In this document: positions 1 to 12,405 of the stretch, piece by piece
Position numbering within the stretch: the stretch's first letter is position 1
Layout: each line of letters begins with the position of its first letter
NCBI RefSeq assembly: GCF_030015065.1
Contig: NZ_JAIVFN010000010.1
Location: 1 to 63,342 of the forward strand
Direction: 5' to 3'
Length of the DNA stretch: 63,342 bases
Source: Xanthobacter autotrophicus
GTDB lineage: Bacteria > Pseudomonadota > Alphaproteobacteria > Rhizobiales > Xanthobacteraceae
Made by a program: the position numbers and the translations under genes
Notes under the pieces: model-generated
What the model was told of the DNA's origin: nothing
Seen by the model: only the letters and a program-made list of their open reading frames with translations
Database searches by the model: none

Positions 1-77
1 TTCGGGCGAGGCGCAGCGCATGGAAACAACGGGGCGATCTCCGCCCAGAGGGCGTCGGGCAACAGCTTCTTGGCCAT
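1..77 (-). CDS. IS5-family transposase, N-terminal fragment (runs off the window)
   Basis: The first 25 codons read MAKKLLPDALWAEIAPLFPC and continue off the left edge. The pattern 'LLPDALWAxIxPLxP' is the usual opening of IS5-family (DDE) transposases. It is on the same strand as the neighbouring transposase remnant and lies about 50 bases beyond its stop codon, so two insertion sequences abut or one has inserted beside the other. Only the N-terminus is visible, so intactness cannot be judged. Confidence 0.6.
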   Translation of the reverse strand, partial: MAKKLLPDALWAEIAPLFPCAAPRP

Positions 78-126
78 GCCCAACACAACGCCAAATATGG
101 TTAACAAATCGTTTTGTTAGGCGCTC

Positions 127-922
127 TTAGGCAGTGTTGATGGATTTGGTGAGGATGAAGCTCAGGGCGAGGGCGACGATGGCGGCGAAGCCGCATTCGG
201 TCTTCTCGCAGCGCAGGGCGACGCGCTTGAATCGCTTGAGCTTTCCGAAGCACTGCTCGATCCGGGCGTGGCCCCGGTAGAGCGCCTTCGGGAAGAAGGC
301 GACCGGTCTTTCGCAGTGGATTTGAACGGGATGGCGGGCGCGATGCCCCGAGCCCGGGCAATGGCCCGGTTGGCCTTGGCGTCATAGCCCTTGTCGGCGA
401 GGGCCGCGCGCGGCGTGACGTATGGACCCAGGTCCAGCAGCAGCTTGAAGAGTGGGCTGTCGCCGACCTCACCACCGGTCAGGTGGAAGGCGATCGGCCG
501 GCCGTCGAAGTCGCTCTTGAGGTGGATCTTGGTGGAGAAGCCACCCCGCGATCGGCCGAGGGCCTGGCCCTGCTGCCCCCTTTTGCCCCGGCGGCGGAGA
601 CATGGGCGCGCACGACGGTGGAATCGAATATCTGGACCAGATGCGCGGTGCGGCTCAGCGATGCCAGGGTCTCGAAGAACAGCTCGAACACGCCGGCCTG
701 ACGCAGCCGCCAGAATCTTTTCCAGACGCTGTTCCACGCGCCGAACTCGGCCGGCAGCGCCCTCCAGGAGATGTTGTGCACGGTGAAATAGTGCATGGCT
801 TCGAGGAACTTGCGGTCATCGCGCCCCTTGTCGCCCCGTCGCGACCGGCAAGCGCGGAACACCTCCAGAGCCACCGCCCAATCCTCGTCCGTCATCCGCG
901 TCAGCATGGTCGACCTCGCCAA
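127..922 (-). pseudogene. IS5-family (IS427-like) transposase, frameshifted
   Basis: Three reading frames must be joined to read the protein. The first (922 to about 575) begins MARSTMLTRMTDEDWAVALE and ends near VRAHVSAAGAKGG. The second gives GQALGRSRGGFSTKIHLKSD through PFKSTAKDR. The third (about 310 to 127) gives FFPKALYRGHARIEQCFGKL to the stop ILTKSINTA. The D of 'FDSTVVRAH', the D of 'ALADKGYDA' and the E of 'RIEQCFGKL' fit a DDE active site. The first join is a -1 shift at an A4G5 run (plus 576-584), where IS427-group elements often use programmed frameshifting. The second, near plus 305-315, is a further -1 shift and looks like a disabling one-base loss. No terminal inverted repeats could be recognised. 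Confidence 0.75.
576..584 (-). other. A4G5 slippery run at transposase frame change
   Basis: On the minus strand the codons GCA AAA GGG GGC AGC can slip back one base and continue GGG CAG CAG GGC CAG. That restores the family sequence GGQQGQALGRSRGG. A run of this kind at the ORF junction is what a programmed -1 site in a two-ORF IS5-family element looks like. A plain indel would read the same way. Confidence 0.4.
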
Positions 923-1081
923 AAGCCGACCCGCTATGAATCACCGAAGGGGCAGGAAGGGAATCCACTCCGGCTCAACCGGCGGCAAATCCCGCCGTTC
1001 TGCGCCGCTATGTCTTGTTGTAGTCAGGTGCCGAGTTGCCGTAACGGTATGTACGGTTGTTCTGGCAGGGAATGAGCTCTC

Positions 1082-3897
<2,816 letters not shown>

Positions 3898-3901
<4 letters not shown>

Positions 3902-4731
3902 TGAAGAGCGCGTTGCTTTTGCTTGGGGAGAGCCCGTCCGGCCGTGTGGCCAGTGTTCAGGCGCGGCGTCTCGCCAGGAACCGGGCGGTGCAGTTGACGG
4001 GCCTGACAGGCATCGACCTCGCCTTTATTGAAGCGCCGATGCCAGGGACCATCGGAGGTGCCGCCTACCACGCGCAGATGGAAAGCGGTCTCAAGGCGGA
4101 GGCGGAGAAGACACGCCAGGGTCTCGAGGAGGCGTTCCGGCGCGATTGCGCGGCCGATGGGATCATTCCGACGGTCATCAGCTTCGAGGGCGACCCGCCC
4201 GAGCAGATCGCGACGGCCAGTGCCACCAATGACCTCTTGATCACCGGTCACGACATCACCTTTCGCGGCCTGAAGTCGGAGAGCAACTCGGAGACGCTGA
4301 CTGAGATCCTGTCCTCGACATCGCGGCCCGTCCTGGTGTGCCCGGACGAGGCACGGTCCGAAGGCGCCGTACTCGTCGCCTATGACGGCAGTCTGCCCGC
4401 CATGCGGGCGCTCCAGCTCTTTGTCCTCTGCGGGGGATGGGAAAACCGCCCCGTGACCGTGGTGAGCGTGGACGCTCAACTGGAAACCGCCGAGCGGCTC
4501 GCCCGCGACGCAGCGAACTATCTGCGCCTGCACGGCCATGAGGTCGATCTTCAGCCCATCGGCTCCTCCGAGGCGCCGGCCGAGGTGATCCAGGCTCATG
4601 TGGCACGCCGCGAGATTGAAGTCATGGTGATGGGGGCCTATGGCCATCGTGGATTGAAGGAGTTCTTCTTCGGCTCCACCACGCAGACGCTCATCGGGCA
4701 GCCGAAGGCCTCTATCTTCCTCTATCACTAG
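3898..4731 (+). CDS. Universal stress protein (UspA family, tandem domain)
   Basis: 277 residues in two Usp folds. The second half ends GAYGHRGLKEFFFGSTT, a perfect ATP-binding G-x2-G-x9-G-S motif, followed by the usual terminal beta strand KASIFLYH. The first half keeps the shape (DLLITGHDITFRGLKSES) but not the glycine pattern, so only the C-terminal domain is likely to bind ATP. The start codon overlaps the stop of the P-type ATPase, so the pair is co-translated. Stress-protein/ion-pump pairs are common in energy- or oxygen-stress regulons; that role is inferred. Confidence 0.85.
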
Positions 4732-4812
4732 CGGCTGGCCGCGCGACGCGAACCGCCGAGGCGTTCTGCCTCACCCCCTGCTCCCACCCAGGCACGGCGA
4801 GGCTCCTGACGC

Positions 4813-7668
4813 ATGACATTGCTGCTTGTGGTTCTGGTCCCCTTCCTCGGCGCCCTGATCCCGCCGCTGGTGATCCGTTCGGGGCGCAACACCTGCGCGG
4901 CGGCGACGGGTGGCGCGACGCTGCTTGCCCTCGCTCTGCTCCTTTCCCACGGGCCGGCGGTATTCTCAGGGGAGGTCCCCAAGGCCGGCGTGGACTGGGT
5001 TCCGGCCATGGGGCTCTCGCTGTCCGTGTTCGCGGACGGCCTCGGCTTCTTCTTCGCGGCCATGATCCTCGTCATCGGCCTGCTGGTGATCGTCTACGCG
5101 CGCTTCTATCTGTCGCGCGAGGACCCCATGGGCCGTTTCTTCGCCTATCTGCTGCTGTTCCAGGGCTCCATGGTGGGCGTCGTGCTGTCCGACAACGTCG
5201 TCCTGCTGCTGGTCTTCTGGGAGATGACCAGCCTCACCTCGTTCCTGCTCATCGGCTTCTGGACCAAGCGGGCGGATGCCCGGCAGGGCGCGCGCATGGC
5301 GCTGGTGATCACCGGCGGCGGCGGGCTGGCGCTCATCGCCGGCCTCCTGCTGGTGGCGCAGGCGGCGGGCTCCTATCAGCTCACGGACATCCTCGCCCGT
5401 GGCGAGATGGTGCGCGCCTCGCCGCTCTATCTGCCGGCGCTGCTGCTGGTGCTGGCCGGCGCCTTCACCAAGTCCGCCCAGTTCCCATTCCATTTCTGGC
5501 TGCCCCACGCCATGGTCGCGCCCACCCCGGTGTCGGCCTATCTCCACTCCGCCACCATGGTGAAGGCGGGCGTGTTCCTGCTGGCGCGGCTGTGGCCGGT
5601 GCTCGCCGGCACCGAGGCGTGGTTCCTCATCGTCGCGCCGGTGGGGCTCGCCACCATGCTCGTCGGCGCCGCCATCGCCCTGTTCAGGAACGACCTCAAG
5701 GGGCTGCTGGCTTACTCCACGGTGAGCCACCTCGGCCTCATGACCATGCTGCTCGGCCTCGGCACGCCCATGGCCGCGGTGGCGGCGGTGTTCCACATCA
5801 TCAACCACGCCACCTTCAAGGCCGCGCTGTTCATGAGCGCCGGCATCGTTGACCACGAGGCGGGCACCCGCGACATCCGCCGTCTGGGCGGCCTCATGGT
5901 GCTCATGCCGGTGACGGGTACGCTGGCGCTCCTCGGCGCCGCCGCCATGGCCGGCGTGCCTTTGTTCAACGGCTTCCTGTCCAAGGAGATGATGCTGGAG
6001 GAGGCGGCCCACACCTCCTACCTGGGGCTCGACCAGCTCTTCCCTGTGCTCGCGACGGTGGCGGCCGTCTTCTCCGTCGCCTTTTCGGCGCGGTTCGCCA
6101 TCGGCACCTTCCTGGGCCCGGTGCGGCACGACTACCCGCATCACCCCCACGACCCGCCGCCGGGCATGTGGCTGCCGGTGGCGGTGCTGGTGGTGCCGGT
6201 GATCGCCATCGGCCTGTTTCCCGGCCCCGTGGCCGGTCCGCTGGTGGCGCTGACCGCGGCCGCGGTCATCGGCGGACCGCTGCCGGACTATCACCTCGCC
6301 TTGTGGCACGGCATCACGCCCGCGCTGGTCATGAGCCTTCTCGCCTTCGCCGGCGGCGCGGCGCTGATGCTGGCCTACGGTCAGGCGGACAGGGTGCGCG
6401 CGCGCCTGCCGCGTCTCGATGCGCGGGCCATGTTCGAGGCCACGGCCGGGACCCTGGTTTTCACCTGCCGGCGTCTCCTGGGCGCGCTGCACGACGGCGC
6501 CCTGTCGCGCTACATGGGCGTGACGGTGGCGACGCTCGTCGCCGTCGGCGGCTACGGCTTCTGGAGCGCGACCCACGGCGCCGGCACCCGTCCGCTCCTG
6601 CCGGTGAACGCGCCCGCATTGACCGCCTTCCTCGCGCTCGTGCTGGCGAGCGGCGCGGTGCTGCTGTGCCATGCCGAGCGGCTGACCGCGCTGATCCTCA
6701 CCGGCGTGGTGGGCGTGGTGGTGGCGCTCGCCTTCCTCCAGTTCTCCGCCCCGGACCTCGCCCTGACGCAGATCTCGGTGGACGTGGTCACCACCATCCT
6801 CATGCTGCTCGCCCTCAACCTCCTGCCCAAGGCGACGCCAAGAGAGGAAAGCCGCGCCACGCGTTGGCGCGACAGCACCGTCGCCGGCCTCGCCGGGCTG
6901 GGCGTGGCGGGGCTGGCTTATGCGGTCATGACGCGCAACGGCGTCTCCATCTCCGACTATTATCTCGCCCAATCCAAGCCGGGCGGGGGCGGCACCAACG
7001 TGGTGAACGTGATCCTGGTGGACTTCCGCGGCTACGACACCTTCGCCGAGATCATCGTGCTCGGCATCGCCGCGCTCGCCATCTACGCCCTGCTCAATCC
7101 GGCGCTGAAGGGCGCGGCGGTGCGGCGCATCAAGGCTATGCTCCCTCGGACCGAATCCCGGGACGTCCATCCCCTCCTGCTGGTGGTGGCAACCCGCGTC
7201 CTGCTGCCTTTGTCGCTGACGGTGGGCGCCTACATCTTCCTGCGCGGGCACAACGAGCCCGGCGGGGGCTTCATCGCCGGCCTCGTGGTCGCCATCGCCC
7301 TGATCATGCAGTACATCGCCTCCGGCTACGCCTGGGCGGCCGAGCGCATGAAGGTGGACGCACAGTCCATGATCGGTGCCGGCGTGGCCGTCGCCGGCCT
7401 CACCGGCATTGCCGCCTTCGCCTTCGGCCGGCCGTTCCTGACCTCCACGTTCGGGTACCTGCGCTGGCCCGTGGTCGGCACGTTCGAACTGGCCTCGGCC
7501 TTGGCCTTCGACCTCGGCGTATTCCTCACCGTGGTGGGGGTGATGCTGCTGTCGCTGGCGCAACTCTCCCGCGTCGCCCGCCGCATCGATCCATCGCCGG
7601 AAAGCCGTGAGCCTATGGATGTGCCCCTGGAACGGGGTGCGTCCGGCGCCGCCGGCAGGGAGGGCTGA
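4813..7668 (+). CDS. mrpA: Mrp Na+/H+ antiporter, fused subunits A and B
   Basis: A 951-residue polytopic membrane protein. Residues about 100-380 form the proton-antiporter core related to NuoL (KSAQFPFHFWLPHAM, YLHSATMVKAG). A DUF4040-type segment follows at about 600-670 (APDLALTQISVDVVTT). From about 785 the protein is an MrpB domain (RVLLPLSLTVGAYIFLRGHN, GGGFIAGLV). This A-B fusion is the form seen in rhizobial PhaAB (group 2 Mrp operons). It is the first gene of a complete operon whose six products assemble into one hetero-oligomeric antiporter used for Na+/K+ efflux and alkaline pH tolerance. Confidence 0.92.
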   Translation: MTLLLVVLVPFLGALIPPLVIRSGRNTCAAATGGATLLALALLLSHGPAVFSGEVPKAGVDWVPAMGLSLSVFADGLGFFFAAMILVIGLLVIVYARFYLSREDPMGRFFAYLLLFQGSMVGVVLSDNVVLLLVFWEMTSLTSFLLIGFWTKRADARQGARMALVITGGGGLALIAGLLLVAQAAGSYQLTDILARGEMVRASPLYLPALLLVLAGAFTKSAQFPFHFWLPHAMVAPTPVSAYLHSATMVKAGVFLLARLWPVLAGTEAWFLIVAPVGLATMLVGAAIALFRNDLKGLLAYSTVSHLGLMTMLLGLGTPMAAVAAVFHIINHATFKAALFMSAGIVDHEAGTRDIRRLGGLMVLMPVTGTLALLGAAAMAGVPLFNGFLSKEMMLEEAAHTSYLGLDQLFPVLATVAAVFSVAFSARFAIGTFLGPVRHDYPHHPHDPPPGMWLPVAVLVVPVIAIGLFPGPVAGPLVALTAAAVIGGPLPDYHLALWHGITPALVMSLLAFAGGAALMLAYGQADRVRARLPRLDARAMFEATAGTLVFTCRRLLGALHDGALSRYMGVTVATLVAVGGYGFWSATHGAGTRPLLPVNAPALTAFLALVLASGAVLLCHAERLTALILTGVVGVVVALAFLQFSAPDLALTQISVDVVTTILMLLALNLLPKATPREESRATRWRDSTVAGLAGLGVAGLAYAVMTRNGVSISDYYLAQSKPGGGGTNVVNVILVDFRGYDTFAEIIVLGIAALAIYALLNPALKGAAVRRIKAMLPRTESRDVHPLLLVVATRVLLPLSLTVGAYIFLRGHNEPGGGFIAGLVVAIALIMQYIASGYAWAAERMKVDAQSMIGAGVAVAGLTGIAAFAFGRPFLTSTFGYLRWPVVGTFELASALAFDLGVFLTVVGVMLLSLAQLSRVARRIDPSPESREPMDVPLERGASGAAGREG

Positions 7669-7671
7669 GCC

Positions 7672-8025
7672 ATGGAACTCCTCGTTGCCGCCGCCATCGG
7701 CATCCTCACCACGGCGGGCACCTACCTGATGCTGCGCGCCTATACCTTCCCGGTGATCCTCGGCCTCACCTTCCTGTCCTATGCGGTGAACGTCTTCCTG
7801 TTCGCCATGGGCCGGCTCGCCATCGACCGCCCGCCGGTGATCTCGCCGGATGCTCCGGGCTACACCGATCCTCTGCCACAGGCGCTCGTGCTCACCGCCA
7901 TCGTCATTTCCTTCGGCATGACCGCGCTCATCGTGGCGCTGGCGCTGCGCGGCTATCTGGAGACCGGCTCCGACCGCAGCACGCTCGACGCTCCGCGCCG
8001 GACCGACGCGGGAGGCGGGGCATGA
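7672..8025 (+). CDS. mrpC: Mrp antiporter subunit C
   Basis: 117 residues with three hydrophobic helices, related to NuoK. Recognisable segments are YTFPVILGLTFLSYAVNVFL and PLPQALVLTAIVISFGMTAL, the latter characteristic of MrpC/MnhC. It starts three bases after the mrpA stop behind a GGAGG ribosome site. Its stop overlaps the start of mrpD (ATGA), so C and D are translationally coupled. It forms part of the membrane core of the Mrp complex next to subunits A and D. Confidence 0.92.
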   Translation: MELLVAAAIGILTTAGTYLMLRAYTFPVILGLTFLSYAVNVFLFAMGRLAIDRPPVISPDAPGYTDPLPQALVLTAIVISFGMTALIVALALRGYLETGSDRSTLDAPRRTDAGGGA

Positions 8026-9551
8026 CCACGCCGCTCGACCAGATGACGATCCTGCCGGTGATCCTGCCGGCCATGGCGGCGGCCTTCCTGGTCCTCGCCC
8101 TGCGCCATCATCTCGCCGGCCAGCGCATCGCCTCCATCGGCGTCACGCTTCTCCTGGTGGGGATCGCGGCGTTCCTCCTCGCCCAGGCATCGGACGGCAC
8201 GGTTCGCGCCTACCGGCTCGGCGACTGGCCGGCGCCCTACGGCATCACGCTGGTGCTCGACCGGCTCTCGGCCACCCTGCTGCTGCTCACCGCCGTGCTC
8301 GCCCTGTGCGTGGTGGTCTATGCCGCCGGCGGCGTGGATGGGCGGGGGCGGCACTTCCATCCCTTGTTCCAGTTCCAGCTCATGGGCATCAACGGCGCCT
8401 TCCTCACCGGCGACGTGTTCAACCTGTTTGTGTTCTTCGAGGTGATGCTGATCGCCTCCTACGGGCTGATGCTGCACGGCGGCGGGCCGGCCCGGCTGAA
8501 GGCGGGCTTCCAGTATGTGGCCATCAACCTTCTGGCCTCCGTCGTCTTCCTTGTCGGGGTGGGACTGATCTACGCCGTCACCGGCACCCTCAACATGGCC
8601 GACCTCGCCGTGAAGGTGCCGCAGGTGGCGGAGGCCGACGCCGCGCTCCTGAAGGCCGGGGCACTGCTGCTGTTCCTGGTCTTCGCCACCAAGGCGGCTC
8701 TGGTGCCCCTGCACTGGTGGCTTCCGGCCACCTATGCCGGCGCCTCCGCGCCCGCCGCCGCCATGTTCATGATCATGACCAAGGTGGGGGCCTACGCCAT
8801 CATCCGGGTCTATGGCCTTGTGTTCGGCGCCGGCGCGGGCCCGTTGGCGCTGGCGGCGGCGCCGTTCGTCATTCCGGCGGCGCTCGTCACGCTGGCGGTG
8901 GGCGCCATCGGCCTGGTGGGAAGCCGCACCTTGCGCGATCTCTCCGCCTTCGCGGTCATCGCCTCCATGGGCACGCTGCTCGTCGCCATCGGTCTGTTCG
9001 ACGCCGCGGGGCTCGCGGCCGGACTTTATTATCTCGTCCATTCGACGCTCGCCGGCGCGGCCCTGTTCCTCATCGCCGGGCTGGTGCAGGAGCAGCGGGG
9101 CGCGGCGCGCGACCGTCTGGTGCCGGGGCCGGCCATGGCCGGGGAGACGCTCATCGGCGGCCTGTTCTTCCTCGCGGCGATCGCCCTCGTGGGGCTGCCG
9201 CCGCTGTCCGGCTTCCTCGGCAAGGTCATGATCCTGAAAGCGGCGCAGGCTTCCGCCATCTGGCCCTGGATCTGGGGGCTCATCCTTGCCGCGAGCCTGG
9301 TGATGACCTTCGGCTTCGCGCGGGCGGGATCGGTGCTGTTCTGGGCCAGCGGCCCGGCATCCGGGACGAAGCCGCCGCCCGCATTGTCCCTGGCCGCGGT
9401 GGTGCTTTTCCTTGGGCTCATGGTGGCCTGGACGCTGGCGGCGGGGCCGGCCACAGACGGGCTCCAGCTCACCGCGCGGCAGGCCCTCGACCGCTCCGCC
9501 TACATCGGCGCGGTGCTGGGGCCGGACGCGCGCCTCGCGGCGAGAGACTGA
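8022..9551 (+). CDS. mrpD: Mrp antiporter subunit D
   Basis: 509 residues, a second NuoL/M/N-like proton-antiporter core. Visible landmarks are the conserved Glu in LFVFFEVMLIASYGL and the Lys-bearing helix FATKAALVPLHWWLPATYAG, both typical of the transport channel in this superfamily. Some 13-14 hydrophobic segments can be traced. Its ATG overlaps the mrpC stop and the mrpE start follows directly, so all subunits are likely made in step from one mRNA. Confidence 0.92.
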   Translation: MTTPLDQMTILPVILPAMAAAFLVLALRHHLAGQRIASIGVTLLLVGIAAFLLAQASDGTVRAYRLGDWPAPYGITLVLDRLSATLLLLTAVLALCVVVYAAGGVDGRGRHFHPLFQFQLMGINGAFLTGDVFNLFVFFEVMLIASYGLMLHGGGPARLKAGFQYVAINLLASVVFLVGVGLIYAVTGTLNMADLAVKVPQVAEADAALLKAGALLLFLVFATKAALVPLHWWLPATYAGASAPAAAMFMIMTKVGAYAIIRVYGLVFGAGAGPLALAAAPFVIPAALVTLAVGAIGLVGSRTLRDLSAFAVIASMGTLLVAIGLFDAAGLAAGLYYLVHSTLAGAALFLIAGLVQEQRGAARDRLVPGPAMAGETLIGGLFFLAAIALVGLPPLSGFLGKVMILKAAQASAIWPWIWGLILAASLVMTFGFARAGSVLFWASGPASGTKPPPALSLAAVVLFLGLMVAWTLAAGPATDGLQLTARQALDRSAYIGAVLGPDARLAARD

Positions 9552-9552
9552 C

Positions 9553-10044
9553 ATGCGCGCGCGCCTCCTCCCCCATCCCCTGCTCACCGTGCTCGTCACC
9601 CTCGTCTTCATTTTCCTCATGAACGAGGTGACGGCGGGTGTGGTGGTGCTGGGGCTGATCCTGGGCTTCGCCATTCCCCTTCTCACCGCGCCCTTCTGGC
9701 CCGGCCGGCCGCGGCTGAAGGCGCCCCTCACCGTCGCCGAGTTCATGCTCGTGGTGCTGTGGGACATTATCATCTCGAACATCGAGGTGGCGAAGCTGAT
9801 CCTGTTCCGGCGCGGCGACCGCCTGCGCACGCGCTACGTCACCGTGCCGCTCGACCTTGAAACCCCCGAGGCCATCGCCCTGCTCGCCGGCACCATCACC
9901 ATGACGCCGGGAACGGTGAGCGCGGATCTCAGCGCCGACGGCAAGGCCCTGCTGGTGCATTGCCTCGACACCGGGGACCCGGCTGCGACCGTCGCCGCCA
10001 TCAAGGCCCGCTACGAACGCCGACTGAAGAGGATCTTCGAATGA
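9553..10044 (+). CDS. mrpE: Mrp antiporter subunit E
   Basis: 163 residues beginning MRARLLPHPLLTVLVTLVFI. The ATG at 9553, one base after the mrpD stop, is preferred over an upstream in-frame start because it gives the standard family length. Two N-terminal membrane helices are followed by a conserved cytoplasmic part (TPGTVSADLSADGKALLVHC, with TMTPGT the MrpE signature). The stop overlaps the mrpF start (ATGA). MrpE is needed for assembly or stability of the complex rather than for ion translocation itself. Confidence 0.9.
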   Translation: MRARLLPHPLLTVLVTLVFIFLMNEVTAGVVVLGLILGFAIPLLTAPFWPGRPRLKAPLTVAEFMLVVLWDIIISNIEVAKLILFRRGDRLRTRYVTVPLDLETPEAIALLAGTITMTPGTVSADLSADGKALLVHCLDTGDPAATVAAIKARYERRLKRIFE

Positions 10045-10310
10045 TCGCCGCCGCCATCGCCATCGCAGGGGGCGCCATCTGCCTCGCCATCCTGCTCACG
10101 CTCTATCGCCTCGCGGTAGGCCCCGACGCCACCGACCGCGTGCTGGCGCTCGATACGCTGGTGATCGAGACCATCGCGCTCATCGTGCTCGGCGGCATCG
10201 CCTTCGGCACCGCCATGTATTTCGAGGCGGCGCTGCTGTTCGCCATGGTGGGGTTCGTGACCACCGTGGCCTTCTGCAAGTTCCTGCTCCGCGGCAACGT
10301 CATCGAGTAG
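10041..10310 (+). CDS. mrpF: Mrp antiporter subunit F
   Basis: 89 residues, three membrane helices, with the family motif LYRLAVGPDATDRVLALDTL. The ATG at 10041 overlaps the mrpE stop and gives the normal MrpF length. Small membrane subunit of the Mrp complex; the fifth gene of the operon. Confidence 0.9.
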   Translation: MIAAAIAIAGGAICLAILLTLYRLAVGPDATDRVLALDTLVIETIALIVLGGIAFGTAMYFEAALLFAMVGFVTTVAFCKFLLRGNVIE

Positions 10311-10319
10311 GAGAGGCCC

Positions 10320-10688
10320 ATGCATCTCCTCGCCGAGGCACTGGTCGCAGCGCTGATCCTCATCGGCGCATTCTTCCTGTTTGTGGGCGCGCTGGGCCTC
10401 GCCCGCCTGCCGGACATGATGCGCCGCCTGCACGGCCCCACCAAGGCCACGACGCTTGGCATCGGCGCGCTGCTCATCGCCTCCATGGTCTATTTTGCGG
10501 CGGTGCGCGGGACATTTTCGATCCATGAGCTTTTGATCACACTGTTCCTGTTCCTCACCGCGCCAGTCAGCGCGCACATGCTGGCAAAGGCCCATATCCT
10601 GCGGTCGGGCGGGAGGCGCGACCTGCCGCCGACAGGCACGCGGACGGGATGGGCGACGCTGGATGACTGCAAGTCGGATGGGACATGA
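10320..10688 (+). CDS. mrpG: Mrp antiporter subunit G
   Basis: 122 residues, three hydrophobic helices, with the signature GALGLARLPDMMRRLHGPTK (MrpG/MnhG family). It starts nine bases after mrpF behind a GGAGAGG ribosome site. The C-terminal 20 residues are polar and variable, as usual. It completes the six-gene operon, so the window encodes a whole antiporter. Confidence 0.9.
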   Translation: MHLLAEALVAALILIGAFFLFVGALGLARLPDMMRRLHGPTKATTLGIGALLIASMVYFAAVRGTFSIHELLITLFLFLTAPVSAHMLAKAHILRSGGRRDLPPTGTRTGWATLDDCKSDGT

Positions 10689-10878
10689 CCTTCGTGGGTT
10701 CGACGGCCCGGGGCGTCTGAGACGCTTGACGTAGTCTACCGAAAGAATGGGCTCGAGGGTCGAGTTAATGGGACAGCAGAGCGCGGGAATATCCGGCGGC
10801 GACGGGGATGGTCATGTCTTTGCCTTTCCATATCGGGGGATGGGGCGACCCAGGCCCAGGACCGCCCCCGGCTCCGGA

Positions 10879-11447
10879 TCAGTTTCCCGGCTTGGTGCCG
10901 GGCACGGCCTGCTGGCCGTGCCACGCCTGCATCCGCGCCATCATCTGGGCGGGAAAGCGCATCTCCTCGGCGCTCAGCTGTCCGTCGCCATTGGCGTCGA
11001 GCATGGTGAAGGGGCGGTCGGCGATGGTCTTCGTTACCTCGGCGAAGAGCTTGCTGAACTCCTCGCGGGACAAGGTGCCGTTGCCGTCGCCATCATGGCT
11101 CGCCCACAGCTTCTAGATGCCGGCCTCCGCCTCGGCGGCGGTCACGGTGCCGTTCCCATCGGCGTCGAAGGTCATGAAGACCTGCTCGGCGGCGAAGCGG
11201 CCCATGGGCCCGCCCATGCCGCCCCCCATGCCGCCCCCCATGCCACCGCCCATGCGCTCACCCATGGGGCCGTTCATGGTGCCACCCATGCCCTGCCAGC
11301 CCGGGCTGCCGTGGCCGCCCATCATGCCGAAGCCTGGACCTCGGCCCCAGCAGCCGCCGTGGCCGCCGGCAATGGCGGGGATCGACACCGCCCCGCTACG
11401 GCAACGGCGGCGACGGCGCCCAGGATCGCGAGCGTCTTGCGTTTCAT
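10879..11447 (-). pseudogene. Exported EF-hand calcium-binding protein, broken
   Basis: The intact ancestor would start at 11447 with MKRKTLAILGAVAAVAVAG, a signal peptide. One G missing from a run near 11390 then throws the frame; the next frame resumes with SIPAIAGGHGG and a Gly/Met-rich repeat (GGGMGGGMGGGMGG). The first EF-hand loop DADGNGTVTAAEAE is followed by an in-frame TAG at 11115-11113. Beyond it the same frame continues with two more loops, DGDGNGTLSREE and DANGDGQLSAEE, to a stop at 10879. Periplasmic EF-hand proteins of this type often sit beside a two-component system, matching the broken regulator next door. Two lesions make function unlikely unless they are sequencing errors. 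Confidence 0.75.
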
Positions 11448-11619
11448 GTCCTCACCTCATCGGTTGTGCATTTCGATGGGTGGAGGATGGGTGGACTGCG
11501 TCGCAGCAGGATATCGGCGGAAGGGGCGAAGTGTATCGCTCTGTCGCAAGCCCGGCCTTCGCGACCGGACGCGACAATTGGTTTTCCGGCTCGCCCGAGG
11601 AGGCGCTAAATCTGCTTTC

Positions 11620-12234
11620 ATGGCAGAGCAACCTCACATTCCCCACATCCTGGTCGTGGACGATCACCGCGAGATCCGCGACGCGGTCGGCCGGTACCTG
11701 GAGAAGAATGGCCTGCGCGCCACCACCGCGAAGTCGGCGGCCGAGATGGACGAGCATCTGCGGGGCGGACGCTTCGATCTCGTGATCCTCGACGTGATGA
11801 TGCCGGGCGAGGACAGGCTTTCGGCGGCGCGTCGCCTGAGCGCCGGGGGCGGCCCGCCCATCCTCATGCTCAGCGCGCTGGCGGAGGAGACCGACCGGGT
11901 GGTCGGGCTTGAGATCGGGGCAGACGACTATCTGGTGAAGCCCTTCAGCCCCCGCGAGCTGCTGGCGCGCGTGAAGGCCATCCTGCGCCGCAGCGAGCGG
12001 CCCGAGCTGCTGGCGGGAGCCCTCGGCGGGCGCAAGCTGGCCTTTACCGGCTGGGTGCTCGATACCGACACGCGCCAGCTCGTGCATGAGGCCGATGGGC
12101 GCGAGGTCGCCCTCACCACCGCCGAATTCAAGCTGCTGGGGCCTTTCTGGAGCGGCCCCGCTTCGTGCTCTCCCGCGATCATTGACGGACCGATCCGGCG
12201 GTGGCCTATGCGGTCGAAAATATTATACCAGTAA
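11620..12234 (+). pseudogene. OmpR-type response regulator with frameshifted output domain
   Basis: The receiver domain (residues 1-125) is intact: HILVVDDHREIRD with the acidic pocket, the phospho-acceptor Asp in LVILDVMMPGED, the conserved Thr/Ser position in LMLSALAEE and the Lys in VKPFSPREL. The winged-helix output domain starts normally (LAFTGWVLDTDTRQL, EVALTTAEFKLL). After 'FKLL' the frame is lost at about 12139. The proper sequence AFLERPRFVLSRDH can be read one frame over before a second lesion at the TGA near 12183. The 204-residue product would lack most of its DNA-binding helix. No histidine kinase gene is present nearby, which supports decay. Confidence 0.8.
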
Positions 12235-12405
12235 TCACCCGCGATAGCCCCTGTGTTCCGGGTTTCCTGTCAAGGAAGGTGTGGTCGAGGCGATTACGGA
12301 AACTGCGCGGGTGCCGATAAATTTCGCCGCCGTGCGAGGCCATCAGTGCTGCTTTATCGCGGCAGCCGCAGGTCGTGTTCGCCGCCAGAGCCGGCCAGCG
12401 TGCGA

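Noticed and set aside
4966-7563. An 865-codon open frame on the minus strand opposite mrpA
   Set aside because: Low-complexity His/Gln/Gly/Arg composition typical of antisense frames; the plus strand carries clear antiporter motifs.
10747-12234. A single 495-codon plus-strand gene
   Set aside because: Its first 290 codons are antisense to the EF-hand gene; only the part from 11620 is a real receiver domain.
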